Of a DNA stretch of 64,000 nt, positions 10,132-19,267 are shown piece by piece; positions within the stretch are counted from its first letter, which is position 1, and each line of letters opens with the position of its first letter. The translations under genes and the position numbers were made by a program. The stretch covers positions 1 to 64,000 of the forward strand of contig CAMDTB010000004.1 in the NCBI GenBank assembly GCA_945907245.1, read 5' to 3'. The notes under the pieces were generated by a model that was not told the origin of the DNA, did not search any database, and saw only the letters and a program-made list of their open reading frames with translations. This stretch comes from Rhizobium sp. Q54 (GTDB taxonomy: Bacteria > Pseudomonadota > Alphaproteobacteria > SMXS01).

Positions 10132-11430
10132 TTACTTGGCGCTCTGGTGCCCGGCGCGGGCCGGCAGATAGACCGTGACCGTGGTGCCGACTCCAAGCTC
10201 GCTCTCGAACACCATCCGCCCGCGGTGCCGGTTGACGATGTGCTTGACGATGGCGAGCCCCAGTCCGGTGCCGCCCTTCTGGCGCGAGCGCGCCGGGTCC
10301 ACCCGGTAGAACCGGTCGGTGAGCCGCGGCAGATGCTCGCGGGCGATGCCCTCGCCCTCGTTGACGACCTTGACCGCGACACCGGGACCGCCGGTTTCCG
10401 GCAGGCGCTCGATCGTCTTGCCGGCGATCCGGATAGTGCTGCCGGCGCGGCCGTACTTGATGGCGTTGTCGATCAGGTTCTGGAAGACCTGGGTCAGCTG
10501 GTCGGCATCGCCGATCACCGCCGGCATGCCGGCGTCCAGATCGACGGCAAAGGACATCTCCCGGTCGCGGGCGGCCAGCGACAGCGCCTCGACCACGCCG
10601 TCGACCACATGGGACAGGTCGACGCTGTCCGACGGCACCACATGCTCGTCCAGCTCGATTCGCGACAGCGACAGCAGGTCGTCGATCAGCCGCGCCATGC
10701 GGGCCGATTCCTGCGCCATGATCTCGAGGAACCGCTCCTGCGCCGCCGGATCGCCCTTGGCCGGACCCTGCAGGGTCTCGATGAAACCGATCACGCTGGC
10801 GAGCGGCGTGCGCAGCTCGTGGCTGGCATTGGCGACGAAGTCGGCGCGGAGCTGCTCGGAGCGCTTGAGCGCGGTGATCTCGTGCAGGGCGATGGCCATG
10901 GCGGGCGCGGACTCGCCGGCGGCGCTCACGCCCGCGATGGGCAGCGCGGCCAGCATGAAGTGGCGCTCGCCGGGACTGAGCAGGGTGATCTCCTCGCGGG
11001 AGACGGTGTTGCTCGACAGCACCCGGTCCATGGCCTGGACGGCCGACGGATGGCGCAGCACCTGGGAGAAGTCACGGCCCACCAGCCGGACGCCGAACAG
11101 CTCCCGCGCCGCCGAATTGGCCTCGACAACCCGGCGGTTGCCGTCGAGCAGCACCAAGGCGTCCGGAATCACATCGATCACCGACTGGGCGTAGGAGATC
11201 GCCGACGACGACGCCTGCGCTTCGGGCGGCGCACTGAACGACGCGGCGTCGCGGCGCACCATCACCTGCCAATAGGCATAGACGGCGGGAGCGCAGGCGA
11301 CGGCGATGACTACCGCATGCGCGGCGTGCAGATTGTTCGTGGCGACGAGCCCGGCGAGCGCCGCCGCCGGCAGCAGCGGCGCGGCTTTCCACAACCCTGT
11401 CGGTCCCTGTTTCACGACACCATCGACCAT
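10132..11430 (-). CDS. phoR: Phosphate regulon sensor histidine kinase PhoR
   Basis: A membrane sensor kinase that phosphorylates PhoB when phosphate is low. The N-terminus has two hydrophobic helices. A PAS-like domain follows (IDVIPDALVLLDGNRRVVEAN), then the HisKA dimerisation domain with the phospho-acceptor in NASHELRTPLASVIGF. The HATPase domain has the N-box NLIDNAIKYG and the G-box GTGLGLAIVKHIVNRH. The ATG at 11430 is used. An in-frame GTG at 11493 would add 21 residues that do not look like PhoR. It lies 148 bases upstream of pstS on the same strand, and its product controls the genes that follow. Confidence 0.92.
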   Translation of the reverse strand: MVDGVVKQGPTGLWKAAPLLPAAALAGLVATNNLHAAHAVVIAVACAPAVYAYWQVMVRRDAASFSAPPEAQASSSAISYAQSVIDVIPDALVLLDGNRRVVEANSAARELFGVRLVGRDFSQVLRHPSAVQAMDRVLSSNTVSREEITLLSPGERHFMLAALPIAGVSAAGESAPAMAIALHEITALKRSEQLRADFVANASHELRTPLASVIGFIETLQGPAKGDPAAQERFLEIMAQESARMARLIDDLLSLSRIELDEHVVPSDSVDLSHVVDGVVEALSLAARDREMSFAVDLDAGMPAVIGDADQLTQVFQNLIDNAIKYGRAGSTIRIAGKTIERLPETGGPGVAVKVVNEGEGIAREHLPRLTDRFYRVDPARSRQKGGTGLGLAIVKHIVNRHRGRMVFESELGVGTTVTVYLPARAGHQSAK

Positions 11431-11611
11431 CGGCTCAATCCGCCTGAAAGCGGCTCCCCGCGCCGCATCAGGACGCGGAATCAGAACAACCACGATTTTC
11501 GTTGTCCGCGCAACCGCAGTCTCATGACAAGCCCTTGCGCGAGGGCCGGAAATGGCCCAAAAACGACAACCGAACCGACCGCCGGATACAATTCAAGAGG
11601 ATTCCCGAAGG

Positions 11612-12736
11612 ATGGACCTGTCCTACTCCGATGAACAAGTCATGCTGCGCGACAGCGCCGAGCGCTTCGTCGACGCCAATTGCGGCGCCGACAACCTCCG
11701 CAAGATGCGCGCCTCCGAAGAAGGCTTCAGCCGCGCCTACTGGAAGCAGATGGCCGAACTCGGCTGGCTGGCACTGCCGTTCACCGAGGACCAGGGCGGC
11801 CTGGGCGGCACGGCCGTCGACACCAACGTGCTGATGGAAGCGTTCGGCCGCGGCCTGCTGCTCGAGCCGTTCCTCACCACGGTCGTGATGGGCGGCGGCG
11901 CACTGAAGGCCGCCGGTGGCCGTGACGACCTGATCGGCGAAATCATCGAGGGCAATCTGCTGCTGGCGGTCGCCTATGCCGAGCCGCAGGCCCGCTTCGA
12001 CCTGTTCGACGTGGCGACCACCGCCCGCAAGGACGGCGACGGCTGGATCATCGACGGCCACAAGGCCGTGGTGCTGCACGGCGACAGCGCCGACAGGATC
12101 ATCATCTCGGCCCGCACCTCCGGCGACCGGCGCGACAAGGACGGCATCAGCCTGTTCATCATCGACCGCGGCGCCGCCGGCCTGGAGCGCCGCGCCTATC
12201 CGACCGTCGACGGCTCGCGCGCCGCCGAGCTGTTCCTGAACAGCGTCAAGGTCGGCGCCGACGCCCTGCTGGGCGACGAGGGCATGGGCCTCGCCATCCT
12301 CGAGAAGGTGTCCGACGACGCGATCACCGCGCTGTGCGCCGAGGCGGTCGGCGCCATGAAGGTGCTGCTCGACACCACCGTCGAATACACCAAGACCCGC
12401 GAGCAGTTCGGCCAACCGATCGCCAAGTTCCAGGTGCTGCGCCACCGCATGGCCGACATGATGATGGAATACGAGCAGGCCAAGTCCATGGCGCTCGTTG
12501 CCGCCCTCAAGGTCGACAGCGCCGATCCGGTCGAGCGCCGCAAGGCGGTTTCGGGCGCCAAGGTGCAGATCGGCAAGAGCGGCCGCTTCGTCGGCCAGCA
12601 GGCCGTGCAGCTCCACGGCGGCATGGGCATGACCGACGAGCTGTCGGTGGGCCACTATTTCAAGCGGCTGACCATGATCGACATCCTGTTCGGGAATGTG
12701 GATCATCACCTGAAGCAGTTCAGCGCCGCGGCCTGA
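11612..12736 (+). CDS. Acyl-CoA dehydrogenase family protein
   Basis: An FAD-dependent acyl-CoA dehydrogenase of 374 residues. The N-terminal helical domain begins MDLSYSDEQVMLRDSAERF. A middle beta-domain and a C-terminal four-helix domain with YTKTREQFGQPIAKFQVLRH and QLHGGMGMTDE follow. The ATG at 11612 is preceded by a purine-rich site and starts exactly where family members start. It is followed after 35 bases by a second acyl-CoA dehydrogenase, so the two may form a heteromeric enzyme as known for steroid side-chain dehydrogenases. That pairing is inferred from adjacency. Divergent from phoR. Confidence 0.9.
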   Translation: MDLSYSDEQVMLRDSAERFVDANCGADNLRKMRASEEGFSRAYWKQMAELGWLALPFTEDQGGLGGTAVDTNVLMEAFGRGLLLEPFLTTVVMGGGALKAAGGRDDLIGEIIEGNLLLAVAYAEPQARFDLFDVATTARKDGDGWIIDGHKAVVLHGDSADRIIISARTSGDRRDKDGISLFIIDRGAAGLERRAYPTVDGSRAAELFLNSVKVGADALLGDEGMGLAILEKVSDDAITALCAEAVGAMKVLLDTTVEYTKTREQFGQPIAKFQVLRHRMADMMMEYEQAKSMALVAALKVDSADPVERRKAVSGAKVQIGKSGRFVGQQAVQLHGGMGMTDELSVGHYFKRLTMIDILFGNVDHHLKQFSAAA

Positions 12737-12771
12737 GCCAGGCGGGACCAAGAAGAAAACGGGGAAACACC

Positions 12772-13968
12772 ATGGATCTGTCGTTCACGCCCGAGGAGAT
12801 TGCCTTCCAGAACGAGGTGCGGGCGTGGATGGCGGAGAACTTCCCCGCCGACCTGCGCGCCAAGGTCGAGGCCGGCGAGAAGCTGTACAAGCCCGACCTG
12901 CTGCGCTGGCAGAAGATCCTCGCCGCCAAAGGTTGGATCGCGCCGGCCTGGCCGGTCGAGTATGGCGGCCCAGGCTGGACGCCCACCCAGCGCTACATCT
13001 ACGCCAACGAGATGGCGCTGGCCGGCGCGCAGGACCTGCCCGCCTTCGGCCTGAAGATGGTCGGCCCGGTGATCTACACCTACGGCAACGAGGCGCAGAA
13101 GGCCCATTTCCTGCCGCGCATCCTCAGCGGCGAGGACTGGTGGTGCCAGGGCTATTCCGAGCCGGGCTCGGGCTCGGACCTCGCCTCGCTGAAAACGAAG
13201 GCGGTCAGCGACGGCGACGACTATATCGTCAACGGCGCGAAGATCTGGACCACCGGCGCCCACGATTCCGACTGGATCTTCTGCCTGGTGCGCACCGACG
13301 ACACCGGCAAGAAGCAGGACGGCATTTCGTTCCTGCTGATCGACATGAAGACGCCGGGCATCGAGGTCAGCCCGATCATCATCATCAACGGCGACCACAC
13401 GGTGAACCAGGTGTTCTTCACCGACGTGCGCGTGCCGAAGAAGAACCTGATCGGCAAGGAGAACGAAGGCTGGACCTACGCCAAGTTCCTGCTGGTCAAC
13501 GAGCGTAACGGCATTGCCCAGGTCGGCCACAAGAAGCACACGCTGCGGCGCATCCGCAAGCTGGCGTCGGCGACCGACATGAATGGCGGCCGGCTTGCCG
13601 ACCAGCCGGGTTACCAGACGCGTCTCGCCGAGACCGAGGTGGCGCTGATGGCGCTGGAATATTCCGAGCTGCGCTTCCTGTCGGGCCAGAAGACCGATCA
13701 CGCGCCGGGCACCGAAGCCAACATGATGAAGGTGGCGGCGACTCAGCTGCAGCAGAGCATGTCCGAGCTGTTCATCGAGATCGCCGGCTACTACAGCTTC
13801 CCCTATGACGGCTTCCGCGACAAGAAGGGCTCCAACGAGCCACCGGTCGGGCCGGCCGAGGCGGGCGGCGCCATGTTCGACTTCCTGTATGGCCGCGCCT
13901 CGACCATCTATGGCGGCTCCAACGAAATCCAGCGCGACGTCATCGCCAAGGTGCTGCTGAGCATCTGA
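12772..13968 (+). CDS. Acyl-CoA dehydrogenase family protein
   Basis: A second acyl-CoA dehydrogenase, 398 residues, of the longer FadE/Cai-like type. The N-terminal domain starts MDLSFTPEEIAFQNEVRAW. The FAD/substrate region has QGYSEPGSGSDLASL and KIWTTGAHDSDW, and the C-terminus has the conserved YGGSNEIQRD motif near the active site. The ATG at 12772 is preceded by an AACGGGG-type ribosome binding site. It is 35 bases after the previous acyl-CoA dehydrogenase and very likely in the same operon. The substrate cannot be read from sequence; a branched, cyclic or steroid-like acyl-CoA is possible. Confidence 0.92.
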   Translation: MDLSFTPEEIAFQNEVRAWMAENFPADLRAKVEAGEKLYKPDLLRWQKILAAKGWIAPAWPVEYGGPGWTPTQRYIYANEMALAGAQDLPAFGLKMVGPVIYTYGNEAQKAHFLPRILSGEDWWCQGYSEPGSGSDLASLKTKAVSDGDDYIVNGAKIWTTGAHDSDWIFCLVRTDDTGKKQDGISFLLIDMKTPGIEVSPIIIINGDHTVNQVFFTDVRVPKKNLIGKENEGWTYAKFLLVNERNGIAQVGHKKHTLRRIRKLASATDMNGGRLADQPGYQTRLAETEVALMALEYSELRFLSGQKTDHAPGTEANMMKVAATQLQQSMSELFIEIAGYYSFPYDGFRDKKGSNEPPVGPAEAGGAMFDFLYGRASTIYGGSNEIQRDVIAKVLLSI

Positions 13969-13994
13969 CGGTCACCGTCGGAAATGGGGACGCA

Positions 13995-16178
13995 TTGAAG
14001 ACGGACCGCATGCCGGGCCTGATGGTCTCCGTGGTCTACACGGCGGCCATCTTCTTCAGCGCCGTGCTGATCTTCTGGCTCCAGCCCATGGTCCCCAAGG
14101 CGATTCTGCCGCTGATGGGGGGCACGCCGGCCACCTGGGTGACGGCGCTGATGTTCTATCAGGCCGTGCTGCTGGCGGGATACGCCTACTGCTTCGCGCT
14201 GACCCGCTGGGCGCCGTTCCGTGTCCAGGCCGGCGTGCACCTGGCGCTACTGGCTCTAGCGGCGCTCGCGTTGCCACCTACCCTGCCCGACCTGTATCTC
14301 GGCTTCGCCTCGCCTGTGCTGATGGTGCTCGTCGTGCTGGCGGTGGGCGCGGGACTGCCGCTGTTCGCGCTGTCGGCCACCGCGCCGCTGGTCCAGCACT
14401 GGTTCTCGCGCACCGGACACCGCAGCGCCCATGACCCCTATTTCCTCTATGCCGCCAGCAATGTGGGCGGCCTGGGCGCGCTGCTCGCCTATCCGGTGCT
14501 GATCGAGCCCTATATCGGCCTGGTGGACCAGGCGCACATCTGGACCATCGGCTACGGCCTGTTCGCCGCCCTCATCCTCGCCTGCATCCTCGCCGGCCGC
14601 CCGGTGGCGGCCCTGGCGACGCCGCCGGCCGACACCGATGCCCCTGCCCGCCATCCCGGCAGCCGCTGGATGTGGCTGCTGCTGGCGGCGGTGCCGTCCA
14701 GCCTGCTGTCGGGCACCACGACGCGGATCACCACCGACATCGCCGCCGGACCACTGTTCTGGGTGGTGCCGCTGGCGCTCTACCTGCTGACCTTCGTGCT
14801 CGCCTTCGCCCGCTGGCGTATCCTGTCCATGCGCTTCGTGCTGCTGCTGCAGCCGCTGGCGCTGGCGCCGCTGATCATCGTGACGTTTGGCGGCGAAGGC
14901 CTGATCCGCGGCTGGGACATGGTGACGGCGACGGTCCTGCTGCTGTTCCTGTCGGCCTATATCTGCCACGCCCGGCTGGCCGACAGCCGCCCGGGTCCCG
15001 AGCGGTCCAGCGAGTTCTACCTGATGATCGCGCTGGGCGGCCTGATCGGCGGGACGTTCAACGCCCTCGTCGCGCCCAACATGTTCGTCGACATCACCGA
15101 ATATCCGCTGGCCCTCGTCCTGGCCGTGCTGCTGCGCCCGCCGGCCAGGAACGGCAGGTTCCGCTGGATCTTGGACCTGGCGCTGCCGGTCGCCCTGGCC
15201 GCCGTCGCAGTCACGGTGCTGCTGTTCACGCCCGCCGACCATGTCCGCCTCGTGACGGGGATCATCGGACTGGTGTTCGCGGTGGGGCTCGTGCTGCTGG
15301 CGGGAACCCCGATCCGCTTCGCCACGGGCCTCGCGCTCGCGTTCCTGATCAGCCTGGCGCCGCGCATCGCCGAACCGCCGCTGGCCCAGGAGCGCAACTT
15401 CTACGGTGTGGTGAAGGTGATCTACAACACGCCGAAGGACATGACGATCATGGTGAACGGATCGACGTCCCACGGCAGTCAATTGCGCAAGCCCGGCCTG
15501 CGCCGCGTGCTGACCAGCTATTACAGCGCAACCGGACCCTATGGCGACGTGATCGCCGTCAGGACCGCGGAAGGGCGCGCCGATGACCTCGCCGCCATCG
15601 GCCTCGGCGCGGGCACCGTTGCCTGCTCGGGTCCGCCGGACGCGCGCTGGAGCTTCTTCGAGATCAACCCGGTGGTCGTCGAGATGGCGCGGGATCCCCG
15701 CCTATTCTCGTTCCTGGCCGACTGCCGCCCCGACGCGCGGGTGCTGACCGGCGACGGCCGCCTGCTGATGGCGCGCGAGACCGGGCGCTTCGACCTGATC
15801 GTGCTCGACGCATTCAGCTCGGACGCCATTCCCATGCACCTGCTGACCGCCGAGGCGTTCGACATCTATTTCTCGAAGCTGAAGCCCGGCGGCATGATGG
15901 CGATCAACATTTCCAACAAGTTCGTCAATCTGAACCCGGTGCTCGCCGCCATCGCCGAGAACCGCGGCTTCACCGCCATCGGCCGCTATGACACGGACAA
16001 GGACGAGGTCAAGCATTCGAGCCGGTGGGTCGCCCTGGCGCGCGACGAGGAAACGCTCGCCGCGCTGCTCAAGCGCCCCGGCTGGCAGCGGCTCGTGCCC
16101 GACCGCGACCTGGTCTGGACCGACGACCGGTCAGGCCTGTTCCAGCTGCTCAACGTCCATCCGGGGATCATCAAATGA
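13995..16178 (+). CDS. Polytopic membrane protein fused to a spermidine-synthase-like methyltransferase-fold domain
   Basis: A 727-residue fusion. About the first 470 residues hold a dozen or so hydrophobic helices. The C-terminal part is a Rossmann-like spermidine-synthase-type domain with IGLGAGTVACSG, an acidic ribose-binding turn (FFEINPVVVEMAR), a LTGDGRLLM segment and VLDAFSSDAIPMHLLTAEAF. Such fusions are common in Proteobacteria and usually annotated 'fused MFS/spermidine synthase'; the real reaction is not established. The start is a TTG at 13995 after a GGGGA site, with an ATG five codons later as alternative. Its stop overlaps the start of the next gene (ATGA). Confidence 0.85.
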   Translation: MKTDRMPGLMVSVVYTAAIFFSAVLIFWLQPMVPKAILPLMGGTPATWVTALMFYQAVLLAGYAYCFALTRWAPFRVQAGVHLALLALAALALPPTLPDLYLGFASPVLMVLVVLAVGAGLPLFALSATAPLVQHWFSRTGHRSAHDPYFLYAASNVGGLGALLAYPVLIEPYIGLVDQAHIWTIGYGLFAALILACILAGRPVAALATPPADTDAPARHPGSRWMWLLLAAVPSSLLSGTTTRITTDIAAGPLFWVVPLALYLLTFVLAFARWRILSMRFVLLLQPLALAPLIIVTFGGEGLIRGWDMVTATVLLLFLSAYICHARLADSRPGPERSSEFYLMIALGGLIGGTFNALVAPNMFVDITEYPLALVLAVLLRPPARNGRFRWILDLALPVALAAVAVTVLLFTPADHVRLVTGIIGLVFAVGLVLLAGTPIRFATGLALAFLISLAPRIAEPPLAQERNFYGVVKVIYNTPKDMTIMVNGSTSHGSQLRKPGLRRVLTSYYSATGPYGDVIAVRTAEGRADDLAAIGLGAGTVACSGPPDARWSFFEINPVVVEMARDPRLFSFLADCRPDARVLTGDGRLLMARETGRFDLIVLDAFSSDAIPMHLLTAEAFDIYFSKLKPGGMMAINISNKFVNLNPVLAAIAENRGFTAIGRYDTDKDEVKHSSRWVALARDEETLAALLKRPGWQRLVPDRDLVWTDDRSGLFQLLNVHPGIIK

Positions 16179-17197
16179 GCGGCCCGAGCCGGCGTGCCAT
16201 CCTGCGCGGCGGCATCGCCGCCGCGGCCGGCGTGGCGATCCCCGCGATCGCCGGGGCACGGCCATCTGCGGTTTCCGAGAAGCTGGTGCTGCACCTTGAA
16301 TGGCTGCCGCAGGCCGAGTTCGCCGGCTACATGGTCGCCAGGGAGCTGGGATTGTTCGCCCGGCGCGGCCTCGACGTGACCATCCTCCCGGGCGGCCCGG
16401 ACCATCCGGCGCTGGCCAAGGTGGCGACCGGCGCCGCCGACATCGGTATCGGCCCGTCGAGCCTGATGTTCGTCGCCCGCGCCAAGTCGGTGCCGGTGAA
16501 GATCATCGCCCTGCCGCTGCAGGACAGCATCTTCCGCTTCGTGCTGAAGGCCGAAAACCGGATCGTCTCGCTGCGCCAGCTCGCCGGCAGCCCGGTCGGC
16601 CTGTGGCTGGGCGGCGACGAGGCGGAGTTCGCCGCCATGGCCGCCAAGCAGGGCATGAAGCTGAGCGACTTCAAGGTGATCAAGCAGGACAACACCGTGA
16701 CCGGCTTCCTGCAGGACCGCTATGTGCTGAGCCAGGTGACGACCATCAACGAGCTTATCCTGCTGCGCAAGGAAGGCTATCCGGAAACCGAGCTGCATAT
16801 CCTCAGCCCGTCGGACTACGGCGTCGCCATGCCGTCCGATTGCCTGTTCACCACCGACAAGGTGCTGGCGACGCGCCGCAAGGCGCTGGTGCGTTTCCTC
16901 GACGGCGCGCGCGAGGGCTGGCGGACGGCCTTCGCCGACAAGGATGCCACCGTGAAAATGCTGGTCTCGCTTTATCCCGGTCTGGATGCCGGCCACCAGA
17001 TGGAGCAGCTGATCGCCATGGAGACGCTCGTCTCCGGCCCCGGCCGCGACGTGCCGTTCGGCCGCATGGACCCAGTGATCATGGAACGGGTGCAGCAGGA
17101 GATGGTCACGGCGAAGCTGATTCCGGGCGTCCAGTTCCTGCCCGACATCGTCGACGGCAGCCTGCTGCGGGAATTGCCGCCGGAACCGGAGCCTTAA
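16175..17197 (+). CDS. NMT1/SsuA-type ABC transporter substrate-binding protein
   Basis: A periplasmic binding protein of 340 residues in the NMT1/THI5 family, whose members bind pyrimidine precursors, sulfonates or riboflavin-like ligands. The N-terminus has a twin-arginine signal (SRRAILRGG followed by an Ala-rich core). The mature part begins with LEWLPQAEFAGYMVARELGLF, typical of the family, followed by the GADIGIGPSSLMF ligand loop. The ATG overlaps the previous stop codon by 4 bases, indicating translational coupling. No permease or ATPase gene is adjacent, so the transporter partner is either elsewhere or absent. The ligand is unknown. Confidence 0.87.
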   Translation: MSGPSRRAILRGGIAAAAGVAIPAIAGARPSAVSEKLVLHLEWLPQAEFAGYMVARELGLFARRGLDVTILPGGPDHPALAKVATGAADIGIGPSSLMFVARAKSVPVKIIALPLQDSIFRFVLKAENRIVSLRQLAGSPVGLWLGGDEAEFAAMAAKQGMKLSDFKVIKQDNTVTGFLQDRYVLSQVTTINELILLRKEGYPETELHILSPSDYGVAMPSDCLFTTDKVLATRRKALVRFLDGAREGWRTAFADKDATVKMLVSLYPGLDAGHQMEQLIAMETLVSGPGRDVPFGRMDPVIMERVQQEMVTAKLIPGVQFLPDIVDGSLLRELPPEPEP

Positions 17198-17299
17198 GGC
17201 CGGTCACCGTCAGCCAGATTCTCCTAGTTGTCACCCCGGATTGTTCCGGCAACTGTGCTTGGATGAATTCGCCATCGCAGCGCTTGCCAACCACCCCCG

Positions 17300-17390
17300 G
17301 TGACTTCGCGAGCGTAGCGACGCGACCCAGCCAGGCCGTTGATGGCTGTGTGGCAGAGGGGCTGGATTGCCACGCTTCGCTCGCAAAGAC
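17300..17390. repeat. Imperfect inverted repeat, family A (degenerate copy)
   Basis: Within the 274-base gap between two convergent genes, a left arm at about 17300-17333 (containing GCGAGCGTAGCGACGCGACC) is roughly complementary to a right arm at about 17359-17390 (containing CCACGCTTCGCTCGCAAAG). The motif is a diverged version of the perfect repeat at 21784-21866. The rest of the gap has no convincing gene. Confidence 0.6.
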
Positions 17391-17471
17391 ATCGAGGGTG
17401 GAGGGAAATGTGGCCACGCTATACCCGCCGACACATGTACCCCGGAACAACCCCGGCCCAAGCGACCGACC

Positions 17472-18227
17472 CTACTCCTTCATGGCCTTCACCATCTCGA
17501 TGCCGGCGCGCACCAGGCCCATGTCGGAGGTCACCGTCACCAGGTCGAATCCCTTGGCGATCATCTGCCTGGAGTAGTCCGCCGTGTTGTTGACGATGGC
17601 GGTGCGCAGATTGTGGCGTTTGGCCGTCGCCAGGATGGTGTCGATGGCCTCGACGACGACCGGGTTGGTCTGGTTGAGGCGCGGCTCGCCGCCCAGCGAC
17701 AGGCCCAGGTCCGACGGGCCGATCAGCAGCGCGTCCAGGCCCGGCGTGCCGCAGATATCCTCGAGGTTTCCGAGGGCTTCCTTCGTCTCGATCATGGCGA
17801 AGGTCAGCAAAGTCTCGTTGGCCTTCTTCATGTAGTCCGGGCCGCCATAGAGGATCGCCCGGTTGGGGCCGACGCTGCGGTAGCCGTCCGGAGAATAGCG
17901 GCAGGCGCCGACGAAGCGGTCGCATTCCTCGCGGCTGTTGATCATCGGGCAGATCACGCCATAGGCGCCGGCATCGAGCGCCTTCATGATCACACCGGGC
18001 TCGTTCCACGGCACGCGGACCAGCGGCGTGACCGGATAGCCGGACACCGCCGTCAGCATGGCGTGCATCTCGGTGACGCCGATCAACCCATGCTGCATGT
18101 CGATGGTCAGCGTGTCCCAGCCCTGGCTGGCCATGGCCTCGGCCACATAGGCACTGTCGGACGCGATCCAGCAGTTGGTGGCCGCCTTCCCCTGCGCCCA
18201 GAGGGTCTTCAGGCTGTTCTCGCGCAT
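17472..18227 (-). CDS. HpcH/HpaI aldolase family protein
   Basis: A class II, metal-dependent aldolase of the HpcH/HpaI (2-oxo-3-deoxy acid) family, 251 residues forming a TIM barrel. Visible marks are the substrate-binding TIDMQHGLIG, the catalytic Arg in PLVRVPWNEP, AGAYGVICPMINS, and the metal-ligand Glu in MIETKEA and Asp in LIGPSDLGLS. Such enzymes cleave or form C-C bonds between pyruvate and an aldehyde. It is the last gene of a minus-strand operon that begins with a P450 and an alcohol dehydrogenase, 16 bases after the latter. It may cleave a hydroxy-keto acid produced downstream of that oxidation. Confidence 0.92.
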   Translation of the reverse strand: MRENSLKTLWAQGKAATNCWIASDSAYVAEAMASQGWDTLTIDMQHGLIGVTEMHAMLTAVSGYPVTPLVRVPWNEPGVIMKALDAGAYGVICPMINSREECDRFVGACRYSPDGYRSVGPNRAILYGGPDYMKKANETLLTFAMIETKEALGNLEDICGTPGLDALLIGPSDLGLSLGGEPRLNQTNPVVVEAIDTILATAKRHNLRTAIVNNTADYSRQMIAKGFDLVTVTSDMGLVRAGIEMVKAMKE

Positions 18228-18243
18228 CGAATTTTCCCTCGGT

Positions 18244-19263
18244 TCAGGGCGCCAGCAGGATCTTGCACTGGCTGGTGGGCTTGCGCAGCGCCTCGAACGC
18301 GGCCGGGAACTGCTCGAAGGTCAGCACGTCGGTCACCAGCCCTTCCACGTCGACCCGCCCGGCCCCCATCATGTCGACGACGAACTGGAAGTCCGACTTG
18401 TCCTGGGCGATGACGAACTTCATCGACAGTTCCTTGGCCATGGCGAACGCCGGCATGAAAGTGTCCGGCTGGGCGCAGAAGCCGACGACGATGATCTCGC
18501 CGCCATAGGGCGCCAGCTCGGTGCATTTGGCGATCATGCCGGGCACGCCGACGCACTCCATGATCAGCTCCGGCGCCGCGCCTGTCAGCTCGCGGAACTG
18601 GGCTCCAATGTCGCCGGTGGCGTCGACCAGGCCCGTGGCGCCGTAGCGCAGCGCCATCTGCGCCCTGCCCGGATCCAGCTCGCTGACGATGACATGTCGC
18701 GCGCCAAAGAAGCTGCACCATAGGGTCGTGGTCAAGCCGATGGGTCCGGCGCCGATCACCAGCACGTTCTTGCCGGCCAGGCCGTTGCCGATGGCGCGCA
18801 CGCCGTGCAACGAAACGGCCAGCGGCTCGGTCAGCGCGCCGGCCTTCCAGCTCACTGAATCGGGCAGGCGGACAGCCGAATTCAGATGCACGCGGGTGTA
18901 TTCGGCGAAGCCGCCGCCGACGTCGCCGAGGCCGATGATCAGCCTGGTCGCGCACTGCCAGGGCTTGCCAAGCAGGCATGCGGCGCATTTGCCGCAGCCG
19001 ATGAACGGCAGCGCCGTCAACCGGTCGCCTTCCTTCCAGCCGGGCGGCGTGTCCTTGCCGAGAGCGACGATCTCGCCGCAGAACTCGTGGCCCATCACCA
19101 TGCCGCCGGGCTTGCGCCCGTGATCCTCGGTGGCGTGCAGGTCGGTGCCGCAGACACCGCAATGGCGCACGCGGATCACCGCCTCGCCGGCCTGCGGCGC
19201 CGGATCCGGGATGGTCTCGATGGCGAGAGGCTTGCCTACCTCGTGGAAGACGGCGGCTTTCAA
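18244..19263 (-). CDS. Zinc-dependent alcohol dehydrogenase (threonine/sorbitol-dehydrogenase-like MDR)
   Basis: A 339-residue medium-chain dehydrogenase. Catalytic zinc residues are seen in RHCGVCGTDLHATEDH and MGHEFCGEIV, and the structural-zinc cysteines in CGKCAACLLGKPWQC. The NAD(P)-binding Rossmann motif is VLVIGAGPIGL. It would oxidise a secondary or primary alcohol with NAD(P)+. It begins 4 bases after the stop of the upstream P450 gene, so oxidation of a P450-made alcohol is a natural inference. The exact substrate is not known. Confidence 0.93.
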   Translation of the reverse strand: MKAAVFHEVGKPLAIETIPDPAPQAGEAVIRVRHCGVCGTDLHATEDHGRKPGGMVMGHEFCGEIVALGKDTPPGWKEGDRLTALPFIGCGKCAACLLGKPWQCATRLIIGLGDVGGGFAEYTRVHLNSAVRLPDSVSWKAGALTEPLAVSLHGVRAIGNGLAGKNVLVIGAGPIGLTTTLWCSFFGARHVIVSELDPGRAQMALRYGATGLVDATGDIGAQFRELTGAAPELIMECVGVPGMIAKCTELAPYGGEIIVVGFCAQPDTFMPAFAMAKELSMKFVIAQDKSDFQFVVDMMGAGRVDVEGLVTDVLTFEQFPAAFEALRKPTSQCKILLAP

Positions 19264-19267
19264 ATCC

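Noticed and set aside
17198-17471. A small protein or RNA gene in the gap before the HpaI-type aldolase
   Set aside because: The open frames there run through degenerate inverted repeats and have no start signals or protein-like composition.
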